IMG/VR virus record: IMGVR_UViG_3300042566_000201
Coordinates: 1-34,129 of that record
Source: a virus
Strand: one strand, 5' to 3'
DNA: 34,129 bases
Shown: in pieces, positions 10,001 to 17,597 of the stretch
Layout of the letters: each line of letters opens with the position of its first letter
Position numbering within the stretch: the stretch's first letter is position 1
Translations under genes and position numbers: made by a program
Notes under the pieces: model-generated
The model's input: the letters and a program-made list of their open reading frames with translations, nothing else
What the model was told of the DNA's origin: nothing
The model's database searches: none

Positions 10001-12501
10001 TTAAAACCAGCAAGCGCACCAAAAATACCACCAACACCTCCAGCAGTACTGGCAAAAGCTCTTTGAGTTGCTTCTTTTGTCTCTGCAATACGTGCGCCAA
10101 GTGAGGCAGACATTTGTTTAAGGTCATCGGAAGATCTCTTGAATTTATCAGCAGCTGCATTTACCTTAGATGTCTGATCTTTGGCAATCTGATAGCCTCT
10201 AGCTGCATCACGCATACGTTCAGCAGACAGTCTAGCTTCTGTAGTAAGCCCCTTAGTAGCTGCTTCAAAGCCCATTGGGTCATTCTTTCGAATGGACTTC
10301 ATAAGATCACGAGCTACTGATTTTGGAATTAAAGCACCATCCTTGTTTGTTAAGCTTTGGAATGTCTTTAACTCTTTACGAACATCAGAGGAATACTTGT
10401 TAAGAGTGCTTGTATGTTCAGCCAATAATTTAGCTGCTTGTGCATCAGCTCTTGATGCCTTAATATCTGCAGCTTTCTTTTGGAAGATATCACCAGCTGC
10501 ATCAGCAATCTTCGTAGGAGCAGTAGCAACACCAACTGCCATTTTAAGCAGTTCTTCACGACCTGCCTTAAATAGTAATGCAAGTTTGGCAATCATTGCA
10601 AGTGTACCACCAAAGCCACGGTCTCCAAAGAGTCCAGAGCCAAAGAGTACTTTCACGCCGCCTTGAACACCATCTACAAATGCTTTTGTAACACTTGCAG
10701 TTGTAAGGCTGACTTCTTTGTTACTTACATATACACCTGCAGCTAAGCCGAATGCAGTTGTTAAAACAGCTCCTAGAACCTTAACAGCGGTACTGCTTGA
10801 CAATGTAGATAGAATGCCTCCACCGATCAATACACCAATAGGGACTAATCTGTTCGCCAAACCACCAGCAGCTGTACCAAAAGCCGTTATGATAGAAGCG
10901 ATAAGCCCTTTTACAAAGCTACCAGATTCTACACCAACCATTAGGCCAGCACCTATAGTTGCAGTTAAGGCTGCTAGGAATGGGATCTGATTCTCTGATT
11001 TAAAGGTATTAACAACATCATGCAACATGCCACGATCTGCTTGATTTCTACGTGGCCCACGGCCTACGAAAGAATTAGTATCGTAAGCAGCAACACCACC
11101 TGTTACAGCTCGATTCTCATACGTACCAGCGACAGTCTCCTTCATACCGAAGGCCTGACGCATATTTCGCATAAACTTCGAGTCGTTTACTGAAGCCTTT
11201 AACTCTGAAATCTTTTTAATAAGGTTGTCAATGAATGGTACACCCATTGCCTTATCTGTTAGAGTCTTAAACTCAGTCTCTAGGATCTTTACAAAATCTC
11301 TTGCTGTTTGAAGTGGCTTACCATTTAGTTTAGAGATCCAGTTACTAATTCCATTAACTAAATCAGGAATCCAAGAGTGTCCAATAACACGGTCATACAG
11401 CCAGAAGAAAGCACGTTCTGCGGTATACACCCAGGTCTTTATAAGATCTAACGCTGGTGACAGCGTCGGCATATACGTCATAAGATTAATACGTCTAAGA
11501 TTGTCAAACATCGTTGCAATCTTTTCTAACATACCGAATCCAGTGGATCCTACAGCTTTTGCCATGTAGTTTGGTATATTCGCGAGCCCATGCGCTAAAT
11601 CATTAATGAATAGCCAGAAAGACGTACGCATCTGTAGTACACGTATTTCAAAGTTATCTGCGAATCTGTACAAAGACAAAGCGGCATCATTAATCACTTG
11701 CGCAAGTGTTCTAGATTGTGCATTTGCTGCATCTTCTGCTGCAGTTAACTTTCCAAAATTCTTTAATGCATCGAATAGAACCAAGCCTGCATTACCAATA
11801 TTAGTAAAGGCTTGTCCAAACGTTACACCTACATTCTTAAAGGCTTTATCAATATCGCCTGATTGACGAATGATTGCGCCGAAGATAAGATCTGAAGTTA
11901 GCTTACCTTCTTCGCCTAATCTACGTAAATCACCCATTGCTACACCTAAGCCTTTAGAAATGGCGTTAGCAAGTTGTGGAGCATTCTCTAAGATAGACCT
12001 TAATTCATCACCTGATAATTTACCAGATGCCAAAGCTTGGCCTAACTGAAGAATTGCTGCCTGTGATTCTGCTACAGTTGCACCAGACAGTGCAAGTGCC
12101 TTAGAGACACTTTCTGTTACTCTTGCAACTTGTTTCTGTGTAGCACCCATATTCTTGGCAGACATAGCCACCTTTGAATATAGTGTGCTTACTGTTGCCA
12201 GATCATTTCGAGTATTTAATGCAATCTGTCTGGTTTCTTTAAGTGCATTATTAAAGCTACCAAGACCTTCAGTTGAGACTCTAAGCTTTGACTCAAGAGA
12301 AGTCAGAGTATCAGACATCTTTACTAATGATAGCACAGATGCAGCTGATACAACAGATGTTACTAAATTCCTACTAAATGATTGAAACTGGGAGCTAGTC
12401 TTTTCAACAGCCTTCCCGATATTATCAACTGACTTCGATAACTTATCTAAATCCTGTCGGGCTGATTGAGAGTTTGATACTACCTGTACTTCAATAGCCA
12501 T
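7033..12501 (-). CDS. Tape measure protein with lytic transglycosylase-like domain
   Basis: This 1822-residue protein starts at an ATG with AAGGA six bases upstream. Residues about 60-230 match the tape measure domain (long Ala/Ser/Gln helices, GKLSGDELRSILENAPQLA). Hydrophobic stretches occur near 510-600 and 860-900, as expected for a protein that can enter the membrane during DNA ejection. Around 1045-1180 is an SLT-type lysozyme fold with candidate catalytic Glu1059 (SNEGSKSG, then SPMGAKGTMQI and AAAYHGG), which would open peptidoglycan at infection. Near residues 1503-1540 and 1699-1740 are two copies of the common VSGPGTGTSDSIPA...NGEFVVNA motif. At the usual ~0.15 nm per residue the tail would be roughly 270 nm long (inference). 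Confidence 0.95.
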   Translation of the reverse strand: MAIEVQVVSNSQSARQDLDKLSKSVDNIGKAVEKTSSQFQSFSRNLVTSVVSAASVLSLVKMSDTLTSLESKLRVSTEGLGSFNNALKETRQIALNTRNDLATVSTLYSKVAMSAKNMGATQKQVARVTESVSKALALSGATVAESQAAILQLGQALASGKLSGDELRSILENAPQLANAISKGLGVAMGDLRRLGEEGKLTSDLIFGAIIRQSGDIDKAFKNVGVTFGQAFTNIGNAGLVLFDALKNFGKLTAAEDAANAQSRTLAQVINDAALSLYRFADNFEIRVLQMRTSFWLFINDLAHGLANIPNYMAKAVGSTGFGMLEKIATMFDNLRRINLMTYMPTLSPALDLIKTWVYTAERAFFWLYDRVIGHSWIPDLVNGISNWISKLNGKPLQTARDFVKILETEFKTLTDKAMGVPFIDNLIKKISELKASVNDSKFMRNMRQAFGMKETVAGTYENRAVTGGVAAYDTNSFVGRGPRRNQADRGMLHDVVNTFKSENQIPFLAALTATIGAGLMVGVESGSFVKGLIASIITAFGTAAGGLANRLVPIGVLIGGGILSTLSSSTAVKVLGAVLTTAFGLAAGVYVSNKEVSLTTASVTKAFVDGVQGGVKVLFGSGLFGDRGFGGTLAMIAKLALLFKAGREELLKMAVGVATAPTKIADAAGDIFQKKAADIKASRADAQAAKLLAEHTSTLNKYSSDVRKELKTFQSLTNKDGALIPKSVARDLMKSIRKNDPMGFEAATKGLTTEARLSAERMRDAARGYQIAKDQTSKVNAAADKFKRSSDDLKQMSASLGARIAETKEATQRAFASTAGGVGGIFGALAGFNLGGRIAEQMVGYSDWAKIGVQISTAMIGQGIGAAIGQGIARVLIMSIGMLTSPITLAIAAGAAILYGAYKAWTEPGWLNAQYEKWYNLGNEWASMIWNGIMGRNPETVKNISSTKDELKSVLQQYADTKAEGKDTTELAKRIDELRQSLVQMTGNKAFGLYGIDKVLEGYMQRGWQIFEDAFRLRGGFISTANAAENVAKGNAADIVPITQANFDKLVAVIRSNEGSKSGDTSPMGAKGTMQITKDTFDTYKKVGESFDKEADRVTVALRKLWDDFTYFGGNIRQTAAAYHGGRGSIMASGEVNPQFAERFKDAKGNVTRIGTYTKDYASSAVKKFNAGAMDKVKESISDSKNFLEDLYKTVQSEGFAAAAKKLSNAFGDAAIETKTAFKMNVDGAKTLEQQLEVYNTALTKMGVQALTMAEFKNADPGDLDKIADLITNWQESQAAMVENVNKGWTAFSNRFEKLSVQSKNAAANIRKGIEAPNEAPSGFKDYANAKEWATQAFKNINTALSDGLTSAIKGETSWYNFAKNFGLMFTNTIVEGFSKGLAQQLLAPVQNIMGDMLKGVFNLGGMSGDAATFPVEKLVKSAFGNQKVVDTASESTEVVADAMKENLADMPGWFDNLWSTIKGGFGSLMSGLGSVLSSIGGGISSGWGWLTSLFSTTAVAAATGGYVSGPGTGTSDSIPAMLSNGEFVVNAKQATKFAPLLAAINSGNFLGLADGGAVATSQSSGNVPMFGAANSPNISEANSNAVTSDSNAAVLNAISELGSAIAGSTTQIMSSINSLNTTVITGFSAISMSMLAMSFQNLASNMALQTALAGLQISIPATIGSIVSSAVLTLSMELLDSTLIILEAIALASAGGFATGGWVSGPGTGTSDSIPAKLSNGEFVVNAKQASKFGSLLQAINDNKISGFAMGGFVGGGTFAESSVASTSNKANRNNNAQVFNINITGDISRQTRQEVLRMIPQIATGVNQNNYETGYVSRR

Positions 12502-12518
12502 GATACTTCCTTAAATTA

Positions 12519-12556
12519 AAAAGCCCAGAGGCTCTATTATAGAACTTCTGGGCTTT
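12519..12556 (-). terminator. Bidirectional terminator-like hairpin before tape measure gene
   Basis: A 10-bp stem (12520-12529 with 12547-12556) has a 17-base loop. On the minus strand the GC-rich arm runs straight into TTTTTAATTT, the usual rho-independent layout. The plus strand also ends in TTTCTTTT. The stop codon of the preceding gene (12537-12539) lies in the loop, so translation of that gene may compete with hairpin formation. Confidence 0.7.
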
Positions 12557-12887
12557 CTTTTATCTGAACAACCGCACCTACAGGCTTGCCGTATGATAAC
12601 GCAATCTTTTCAATAAAATAGGGCGGGGCTTGCTTAGAAGACCCAGCATTAAGAAACTCAATATATGGTACAAGATTTTCTACCTTATATGGAATATCTT
12701 TGTTTCCTGTTTCAACGATTCTCCAGGATGATCTTGCTAAACCTGTATCAATCGGTGTTGCAGCCTTCATATCAGCTGCCATGTTAGTTACTGATTGTCC
12801 AATCTTTTGCTTTTGCGTAGTTTCAAACAGTTTCTTAACACGAGTTATTTCTTCTAATGCACCTTTAACTTTTAGAGTAGCAGGCAT
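12537..12887 (-). CDS. HK97 gp10-like tail completion protein
   Basis: This 116-residue protein begins at an ATG overlapping the stop of the GT frame (TAATG). The sequence MKAATPIDTGLARSSW followed by YIEFLNAGSSKQAP is the hallmark of the HK97 gp10 family, whose members act at the head-tail joint or tail completion. The C-terminal tail (GAVVQIKES) is short. It lies between the tail chaperones and the tape measure. That is away from the usual connector position, since a separate terminator-like gene sits at 14457-14864. It could therefore serve the tail tube or initiator and not the neck. It ends inside a terminator-like hairpin. Confidence 0.7.
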   Translation of the reverse strand: MPATLKVKGALEEITRVKKLFETTQKQKIGQSVTNMAADMKAATPIDTGLARSSWRIVETGNKDIPYKVENLVPYIEFLNAGSSKQAPPYFIEKIALSYGKPVGAVVQIKESPEVL

Positions 12888-13524
12888 TATAACTCCAGTG
12901 TTTCACCGCCCTTTGCTTTGAGCATCATGCTAAGCATCTTAGAGCCTTTGAGGTTAACTCTCTGAGATCTATTTTCTTTAAGAGCAGCAAGTGTTGGGAA
13001 GATAGCTTCTGGCTTTTCTTTTACACCAAATGATCGCATTATTGAATAAGTACGATTATCTTCTCTCCAACCGTATGGTCTTCTCTTAAAGTATTCCATC
13101 CAATTCTTAAACTCATCGAATGGCATCTCATTTACAAGAATATAAACTGGCATCCTTAGTAAGAAAGCCAGTTCATACACTTCTATGTCATCCTCAGAAA
13201 GTATTACTTTCCCAGGCCAGAGTACTTAGTGATCTCTGTAGAAAGAGCTGACAAGTCTTCCATCGGAAGAGAAAAGATCTCTTCTTCGGACAATTCTGCC
13301 ATTTCAGGCACACCAAGTCGGATCACAGTGACCAGCAACTTGAGATTTGCATCGGCATCATCCTTAGCAGCCTCAGCTACTTTAGCTTCTTCTTGAACCT
13401 TCTGAACGTCAGCAATAGAAAGCTTTTGGATGTCAATGTCGAGACCTAAGAACTTATACTTCTTAGTAGCACGTAGTGTAGCGAAACGATTACTCATGTT
13501 GTTAACCTTTAGATTGGGACTCAT
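12887..13524 (-). CDS. Tail assembly chaperone GT, made by -1 frameshift
   Basis: The G frame (13524-13204) ends with a GGGAAAG slippery heptamer at 13213-13207. Slipping back one base there continues, without a stop, into the overlapping frame ending at 12887. The extension reads VILSEDDIEVYELAF, then a T-like domain with RMPVYILVNEMP and YFKRRPYGWRED, a pattern typical of T/GT tail chaperones. The predicted GT protein is about 212 residues (106 from G plus 106 from T). In lambda, G coats the tape measure and GT recruits tube subunits at a fixed ratio. The T part has a GTG codon at 13180 that could be mistaken for an independent start, but no ribosome site supports it. Confidence 0.88.
13204..13524 (-). 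CDS. Tail assembly chaperone G-like protein
   Basis: This is a 106-residue acidic, helical protein ending ...KYSGLGK with the stop immediately after the slippery site. Two starts are possible: the ATG at 13524 (AAGG seven bases upstream) and an ATG at 13497 (AAAGG eight bases upstream). Both fit, and the shorter form begins MSNRFATLRATKKY. The gene follows a small unknown gene after the tube, where lambda G sits relative to V. Its job by analogy is to chaperone the tape measure before tube polymerisation. It is not a virion protein in known systems. Confidence 0.85.
   Translation of the reverse strand: MSPNLKVNNMSNRFATLRATKKYKFLGLDIDIQKLSIADVQKVQEEAKVAEAAKDDADANLKLLVTVIRLGVPEMAELSEEEIFSLPMEDLSALSTEITKYSGLGK
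13207..13213 (-). promoter_or_regulatory. Programmed -1 ribosomal frameshift site GGGAAAG
   Basis: On the minus strand the zero frame reads CTG GGA AAG TAA, and the -1 frame reads GGG AAA GTA ATA. The heptamer is identical to the lambda G/T slippery site and has the same phase. The zero-frame stop follows with no spacer, so ribosomes that do not slip terminate at once and yield G. Confidence 0.9.
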
Positions 13525-13526
13525 TA

Positions 13527-13757
13527 TTAGCCCTTAAATTGATCCTTGTTTGCCTCTTGAAAGTCATCTAATTGCTTACGCATTTGATGCAAGGCAGACA
13601 GAGTTTGGAATACTTCTTGCGATTTTTCTTTATTGCCATCAAATTCAGCGACACGTTCGAACGTCTTACGAATGCTAATATCTACGCTTTTACGCATATG
13701 TTTAGCTGTAGTACGAAGAACATAGCCCATGCTGAATGGCTTTTTATCTTCTGTCAT
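13527..13757 (-). CDS. Small charged protein between tail tube and chaperone genes
   Basis: This 76-residue protein is rich in Lys, Gln and Glu and probably all helical (SVDISIRKTFERVAEF, LHQMRKQLDDFQEANKD). It has no membrane segment, and I recognise no family. Only a weak AAAGA ribosome site precedes the ATG, and it lies in a small inverted repeat (TCTTTATAAAGA). The stop is two bases upstream of the G chaperone ATG, so the two are likely translationally coupled. The position suggests a tail morphogenesis factor. Confidence 0.7.
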   Translation of the reverse strand: MTEDKKPFSMGYVLRTTAKHMRKSVDISIRKTFERVAEFDGNKEKSQEVFQTLSALHQMRKQLDDFQEANKDQFKG

Positions 13758-13777
13758 GATAGTTCTTTATAAAGATC

Positions 13778-13859
13778 GGGGACATTGGTACTGGGCTATT
13801 TCAGCTTGTACCAGCTGGTGACCAATTATTTAAGTATTCTTCACCAAGGAATACTCCCC
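13778..13859 (-). other. Structured spacer after tail tube gene
   Basis: This 112-base gap holds nested inverted repeats: 13778-13782 with 13855-13859 (GGGGA/TCCCC), 13784-13789 with 13821-13826 (ATTGGT/ACCAAT) and 13833-13839 with 13849-13855 (AGTATTC/GAATACT). The last is followed on the minus strand by TTAAATAATT, a weak terminator-like tail. It could set the high tube to low chaperone expression ratio. Confidence 0.45.
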
Positions 13860-13869
13860 AGAGCTTCAA

Positions 13870-14457
13870 TTACTCAGTGAAAGCACCGAAGAACTCAGAT
13901 TGCACCGAGATAGTGACAGTTGCAGTGTTTGCATCAGTCAGCTGCGGGTTAACCTGAAGGGCTTCGATCTTACCAACCCAGTAGTACTGGCTGTTAGCAA
14001 CAGAACCAATACCATCAGCAGGAGTGGTTTCACTCGAATATGCAACCGGCTCAGCGTTCAGAAGAGCAAAACGGAATACATACTGATTGCCGTCACCGAC
14101 AGCATCACCAAGGATCGAACCAGCAGCCCATTCAGCCGGGACATAGTTCAGAGTCAGTTCAATGCTAGGAGCATCGGCCTGACCTTGGATTTGCTGCGAA
14201 GTCTTCGAACCATAAACAGGTACGTTGACGATGTTCGGAGGAGTACCCATCGAAGGGAATTCACGAACGTTCTTGATACGTGTGAACGTACCAGTAGCTT
14301 TAGTGCCGCCAACCGAGTTGATCTCGTTAGCAAACAAAGCCTGAAACTCAGCAGCCGTGTCTAGAGCAGCGAGTGCGCTAGCCGACAGCGGAGTCGAAGG
14401 TGTGGCGAGAGCCATGTCCGAGAACATGCCAGCGCCAATAGAAGTAATATGAGACAT
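13870..14457 (-). CDS. Major tail tube protein
   Basis: This 195-residue protein starts at an ATG overlapping the upstream stop. The sequence is Ala/Ser/Thr/Val-rich with a beta-sandwich look. It contains ATGTFTRIKNVREFPSMG and IELTLNYVPAEWA, the pattern of lambda gpV/TTP-like tube proteins (residues about 40-190), and ends SVQSEFFGAFTE. The gene is visibly richer in G and C at third positions than its neighbours, a feature shared with the capsid gene and consistent with very high expression. It is followed by a structured spacer before the lower-expressed chaperone genes. Confidence 0.85.
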   Translation of the reverse strand: MSHITSIGAGMFSDMALATPSTPLSASALAALDTAAEFQALFANEINSVGGTKATGTFTRIKNVREFPSMGTPPNIVNVPVYGSKTSQQIQGQADAPSIELTLNYVPAEWAAGSILGDAVGDGNQYVFRFALLNAEPVAYSSETTPADGIGSVANSQYYWVGKIEALQVNPQLTDANTATVTISVQSEFFGAFTE

Positions 14458-14864
14458 TAAAGTACTCCGAAAAAGTTGAATGGTATCGAGTATATGGATC
14501 GATGTAGAGACTTATTGTCAGGACATAGACCTATATGAGCTAGAGAGCTACCTTGAAATTGAACATTGTCAGAACCAGTCTGAAATGTCTTATATTGAAG
14601 GTAATTATCTAGCTTGTCAGCAATGACGTCTGAGGCATTTGGCCCCATTCCTGCCGCTGTAAATATGTCTATATTGAGCATACCAGAATTAGATCTTGTA
14701 TTCAAGAAGCGACTCTTAGATACAATAACAGTAACCCTAACATAATCAGTCTGACCTACCAGACCAATAAAGTTATTTGGTACAGTCTTTATATTCTCAG
14801 CTTTCCACGTGTCAGATCCAAATACAGAGAAGACTTGGCTACGTATTGTAGAGTATTGACCCAT
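14457..14864 (-). CDS. Tail terminator / tail completion protein (DUF4128-like)
   Basis: This 135-residue protein begins MGQYSTIRSQVFSVFGSDTW, a beginning typical of DUF4128-type minor tail proteins, with VRVTVIVSKSRFLN and a tail end FNFFGVL. The ATG is directly after the stop of the preceding gene (TAA then ATG). It lies just before the tube gene, the normal place for the lambda gpU-like terminator that caps tube growth and joins the tail to the head. The family call comes from memory and is moderate. Confidence 0.7.
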   Translation of the reverse strand: MGQYSTIRSQVFSVFGSDTWKAENIKTVPNNFIGLVGQTDYVRVTVIVSKSRFLNTRSNSGMLNIDIFTAAGMGPNASDVIADKLDNYLQYKTFQTGSDNVQFQGSSLAHIGLCPDNKSLHRSIYSIPFNFFGVL

Positions 14865-15224
14865 TTAATTCTCCCTAACAAAGGAAAGAACAGTAACAAA
14901 GTCATTGATCTCAGCTGTTGGTTCGAACTTGTAGGTAACACCTCCAATAACAGCATTGCTGTACTCAGAAATATTACCTACATCAGAAGTCCGAAACAGA
15001 AAGTTTGTAGATGTACTATTTGTGGCTTGGTCAGGTGCTTGTTTGGTTTTCTTTAACTGAATACCTTTAGCAACTACCGTACCGTCATTAGATATAGCTA
15101 CAGACTCTGCAGTGAAATCATAACTTGCTGCTGTCTTCTTGTTAAAGACAACAATGGTAGCCAAATCACCTGCTTTAGCGAATGCCGTATCGACACTCTT
15201 CTTTACAAGTGATTTAAGACTCAT
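14865..15224 (-). CDS. Head-tail joining protein (probable head closure)
   Basis: This 119-residue protein begins MSLKSLVKKSVDTAF, with a short N-terminal helix followed by beta strands, and shares a TAATG overlap with the gene before it. It lies between the DnaT-like adaptor and the tail terminator. In siphoviruses that slot holds the head-completion (stopper) protein, such as SPP1 gp16 or lambda FII. No catalytic motif is visible. The role is inferred from order and size. Confidence 0.6.
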   Translation of the reverse strand: MSLKSLVKKSVDTAFAKAGDLATIVVFNKKTAASYDFTAESVAISNDGTVVAKGIQLKKTKQAPDQATNSTSTNFLFRTSDVGNISEYSNAVIGGVTYKFEPTAEINDFVTVLSFVREN

Positions 15225-15700
15225 TAATTAGCCCTCCACCACATATTGGAACCTGCGTTCACAAGCAGTGGTTTAACTAATCTCTCAACAACCCCAGGAA
15301 GCTTATTAGCCTGTCGAATATTGGTAATATTAATACCACCAATACTGATAGATTCAACTGTACCTGTGTCATCAAGCAAACCATCGTTATTTAACAAATG
15401 ATAAGCCAATTCCATAGTAGCATTCTGGACTCTCATAGGTACTGAGCTGCTTAGAGAAACAGTAGTACCTGTTCGAGGATCAAAATAGTCACCTGATCTT
15501 GGAAATGCTAGTGGTTGAGATTCACTTACAACATATCCAGTCCAGTCTAAGTCATCCAACATTTTAGTTGCTGTGACTAGAGCCTGTGGCTTTTGCTCTT
15601 CACTCGCCCCAGTCCAAGCTGCTACATCTAAGCGGTCAGCAAAGTATGTATTAGCTTCGTCTACTGTAACGTAAGAGTTAACACCCTTTTGCAATGCCAT
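15224..15700 (-). CDS. Head-tail adaptor, 'DnaT-like' family
   Basis: This 158-residue protein has N-terminus NSYVTVDEANTYFADRL followed by AWTGASEEQKPQALVTATKM and LAFPRSG. The signature belongs to the phage family usually annotated 'putative DnaT-like ssDNA-binding protein', which in practice sits directly after the capsid gene and acts as the adaptor on the portal ring (gp15/gp6-like). The family name is not evidence of a replication function here. It is followed in overlap by the probable head-closure gene. Confidence 0.8.
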   Translation of the reverse strand: MALQKGVNSYVTVDEANTYFADRLDVAAWTGASEEQKPQALVTATKMLDDLDWTGYVVSESQPLAFPRSGDYFDPRTGTTVSLSSSVPMRVQNATMELAYHLLNNDGLLDDTGTVESISIGGINITNIRQANKLPGVVERLVKPLLVNAGSNMWWRAN

Positions 15701-15716
15701 AAGTGAACCTCTTTAA

Positions 15717-16901
15717 TTAGGCGTGGAATACTGGCAGAATACCAAGCGACAGAGCCGAAGTAGCCTTACGAGTCCAAACACCGGTGGTGTCAGCCAGACC
15801 ATCAGTAGCAGCTGTCAAGCCAACTGGAGCACCAGCTTCAACTACCTTCATATAGTCAGCATCGGCAGGGAAAGCGTCTTGCGAACCAGCCCAGTTGTAA
15901 CCAGCCGGATGCATGACATAGCCCCAACGATACCAGATCGAAGTAGCACCACCACCTTGATAGGCACGGCCATCACGATAGATTTCAGTTTGTTCAGGAA
16001 CAGCCAGACCAGCCATAGCCAGAGCACCTGGCAGTACAATGAACGAAGTCTTAGTACCGGCAACGTTAATACCAGCAGCACCGTTGATCTTCGTCAGTTC
16101 AGCCGAAGACAGGCTTTGAGCTGCACGAGTTTGAATCAGACGGAACTTGCCATTGAAAATGGTGCTGAATTCAACATTACCATCGCTAACCATCGTGCTG
16201 TCAACCAGATTGGCCGAACGCAGCGAAGCCATAACTTCAGGAGAAGTCACCAGATAGGCGTACTCAGGCTCATAGTCCTTATATGCCTTACCAAAGGCTT
16301 GCAGGAAAGCTTCAGCACGAGCAGCACCTTGAACAGCATTAGTGGCTTCGATAACTGGCTTGCTAGCACCCATGTCTACATAGAAGCCATAACGCTTGTC
16401 AGTAGGATCATTGTCAAAGGTTTGACCACCCAGACCAGCTTGACCCGAAGCAGCACCAGCACCGTACATCAGTTCGGAGATAGCAACACCCTTCAGAACC
16501 GACAGCAGAGCGTTGTGTTCATCTTGAGCACGAGTCTCAGCAAAGTCACGACCGATCTTAGCCAGACCGTCAACTTGCGTAACAACTTGTTGCATGTTAA
16601 CTTTGTTAGCACCATGCGTACGAACAGTCTTGATGTACGTATAGTAGTCAGAGCTGTACGAAGTCGTAGTACCATTAGCTGCGTTCGTCAGCGAAGCAAC
16701 GTTCACAGTCGGGTTCAGCGGCTTGTACCAACGAACTTGACCGATAAAGGTTTCAGTCGAAGGATCGATATCAGGGTTCGAACCAACAATGCCAGTGCCA
16801 GACAGCTTCTTAGCATTGGTGTAAGCTTCATCAGAGTAGGCACTAATAGTGGCCTGCAAGACGTAGTTATCAGCACCCGACAGATTTGTAGTAACAGTCA
16901 T
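15717..16901 (-). CDS. Major capsid protein
   Basis: This 394-residue protein is Ala/Gly/Thr-rich, with DYYTYIKTVRTHGANKV and AQDEHNALLSVLKG near residues 90-140 and YRWGYVMHPAGYNWAGSQDA near the C-terminus, the look of a phage major coat protein. The ATG follows the scaffold stop at once (AGGAAATAATAAATG). No prohead protease gene is visible, and a separate scaffold lies upstream. Codon use is clearly GC-richer than in adjacent genes, as in the tube gene, fitting the most abundant virion protein. Confidence 0.9.
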   Translation of the reverse strand: MTVTTNLSGADNYVLQATISAYSDEAYTNAKKLSGTGIVGSNPDIDPSTETFIGQVRWYKPLNPTVNVASLTNAANGTTTSYSSDYYTYIKTVRTHGANKVNMQQVVTQVDGLAKIGRDFAETRAQDEHNALLSVLKGVAISELMYGAGAASGQAGLGGQTFDNDPTDKRYGFYVDMGASKPVIEATNAVQGAARAEAFLQAFGKAYKDYEPEYAYLVTSPEVMASLRSANLVDSTMVSDGNVEFSTIFNGKFRLIQTRAAQSLSSAELTKINGAAGINVAGTKTSFIVLPGALAMAGLAVPEQTEIYRDGRAYQGGGATSIWYRWGYVMHPAGYNWAGSQDAFPADADYMKVVEAGAPVGLTAATDGLADTTGVWTRKATSALSLGILPVFHA

Positions 16902-16904
16902 TTA

Positions 16905-17597
16905 TTATTTCCTTTGAGGAAGTTTGCCTTCGCGAGCGAGTTTGATGACTTCATCTTGACTCATCTCGAAAAGTGATTTTGATTTACCAGCAGTGTTTGT
17001 ACCACCAGCATTATTGCTAGAAGAGCCACCACCATTATTTGTCTTGGTTTTGAACAAGAAAGATTGCTCTTCATCTTTAGCAAAGGCACCAATGAAATCG
17101 CTAATTGATACGCCAGATTTGTGAACCCATACACCATTATCGTTTTGTACAAGTTGTCCAGTGATCTCTTTAAAGGCAATATCAGCAGCTTTATCATTAC
17201 GGAACTCAAGACCAGAAAGAGCAGTACGTACTACAACGTCTCTCGACAGTTCAGTATTACGCTTTTCCAAGGCTTCACGAGTAGCTCTTTCTTCTGCAAG
17301 TTGCATTTCCAGAACTTCTTTGTGCTTACCTTCATCTTGAAGACGCTTCATCTCAGCAGCTTTATCAGCTTCTTCTTTCTCTTTGAGCTTACGAAGAGCT
17401 TCATCACGAGCTGAGAATGCGTTATCCAACTTACCTTTGATTTCTTTCAGTTGTTCAGCAACACGTTCATCAACTAACTTTTGTACAAGATCATCATCGC
17501 CTTTATTATTTGTAGCTTTACGTGCAGCTTCAGCTTCTTCAGCAGCTTTACGTTCAGCTTCCAGACGAGCTAATTCTTCTTGATTTTCAGTAGTCAT
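16905..17597 (-). CDS. Capsid scaffolding protein
   Basis: This 230-residue protein is very rich in Lys, Glu and Ala, with a long coiled coil (about 5-115), a more globular part (about 120-180), a Gly/Asn/Ser linker (NNGGGSSSNNAGG) and a basic C-terminal tail (DEVIKLAREGKLPQRK) of the kind that binds coat protein. Size, composition and place directly before the major capsid gene fit a scaffold, which is removed or lost during head maturation. GGAG lies six bases before the ATG. No protease domain is fused to it. Confidence 0.85.
   Translation of the reverse strand: MTTENQEELARLEAERKAAEEAEAARKATNNKGDDDLVQKLVDERVAEQLKEIKGKLDNAFSARDEALRKLKEKEEADKAAEMKRLQDEGKHKEVLEMQLAEERATREALEKRNTELSRDVVVRTALSGLEFRNDKAADIAFKEITGQLVQNDNGVWVHKSGVSISDFIGAFAKDEEQSFLFKTKTNNGGGSSSNNAGGTNTAGKSKSLFEMSQDEVIKLAREGKLPQRK

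Noticed and set aside
7114-12385. Numerous plus-strand frames of 60-124 codons opposite the tape measure gene
   Set aside because: They are antisense shadows with Cys/Ser/Thr-rich random composition and no ribosome sites or conserved motifs.
12887-13180. Independent 97-residue gene starting at GTG 13180
   Set aside because: There is no ribosome site, and the frame is open back to the GGGAAAG slippery site, so it is the T part of GT.
15723-16976. 417-codon plus-strand frame opposite the major capsid gene
   Set aside because: It is a shadow caused by the capsid gene's codon bias. Its protein is low-complexity Ser/Thr/Arg with no family pattern, it overlaps the scaffold gene too, and no ribosome site is seen.
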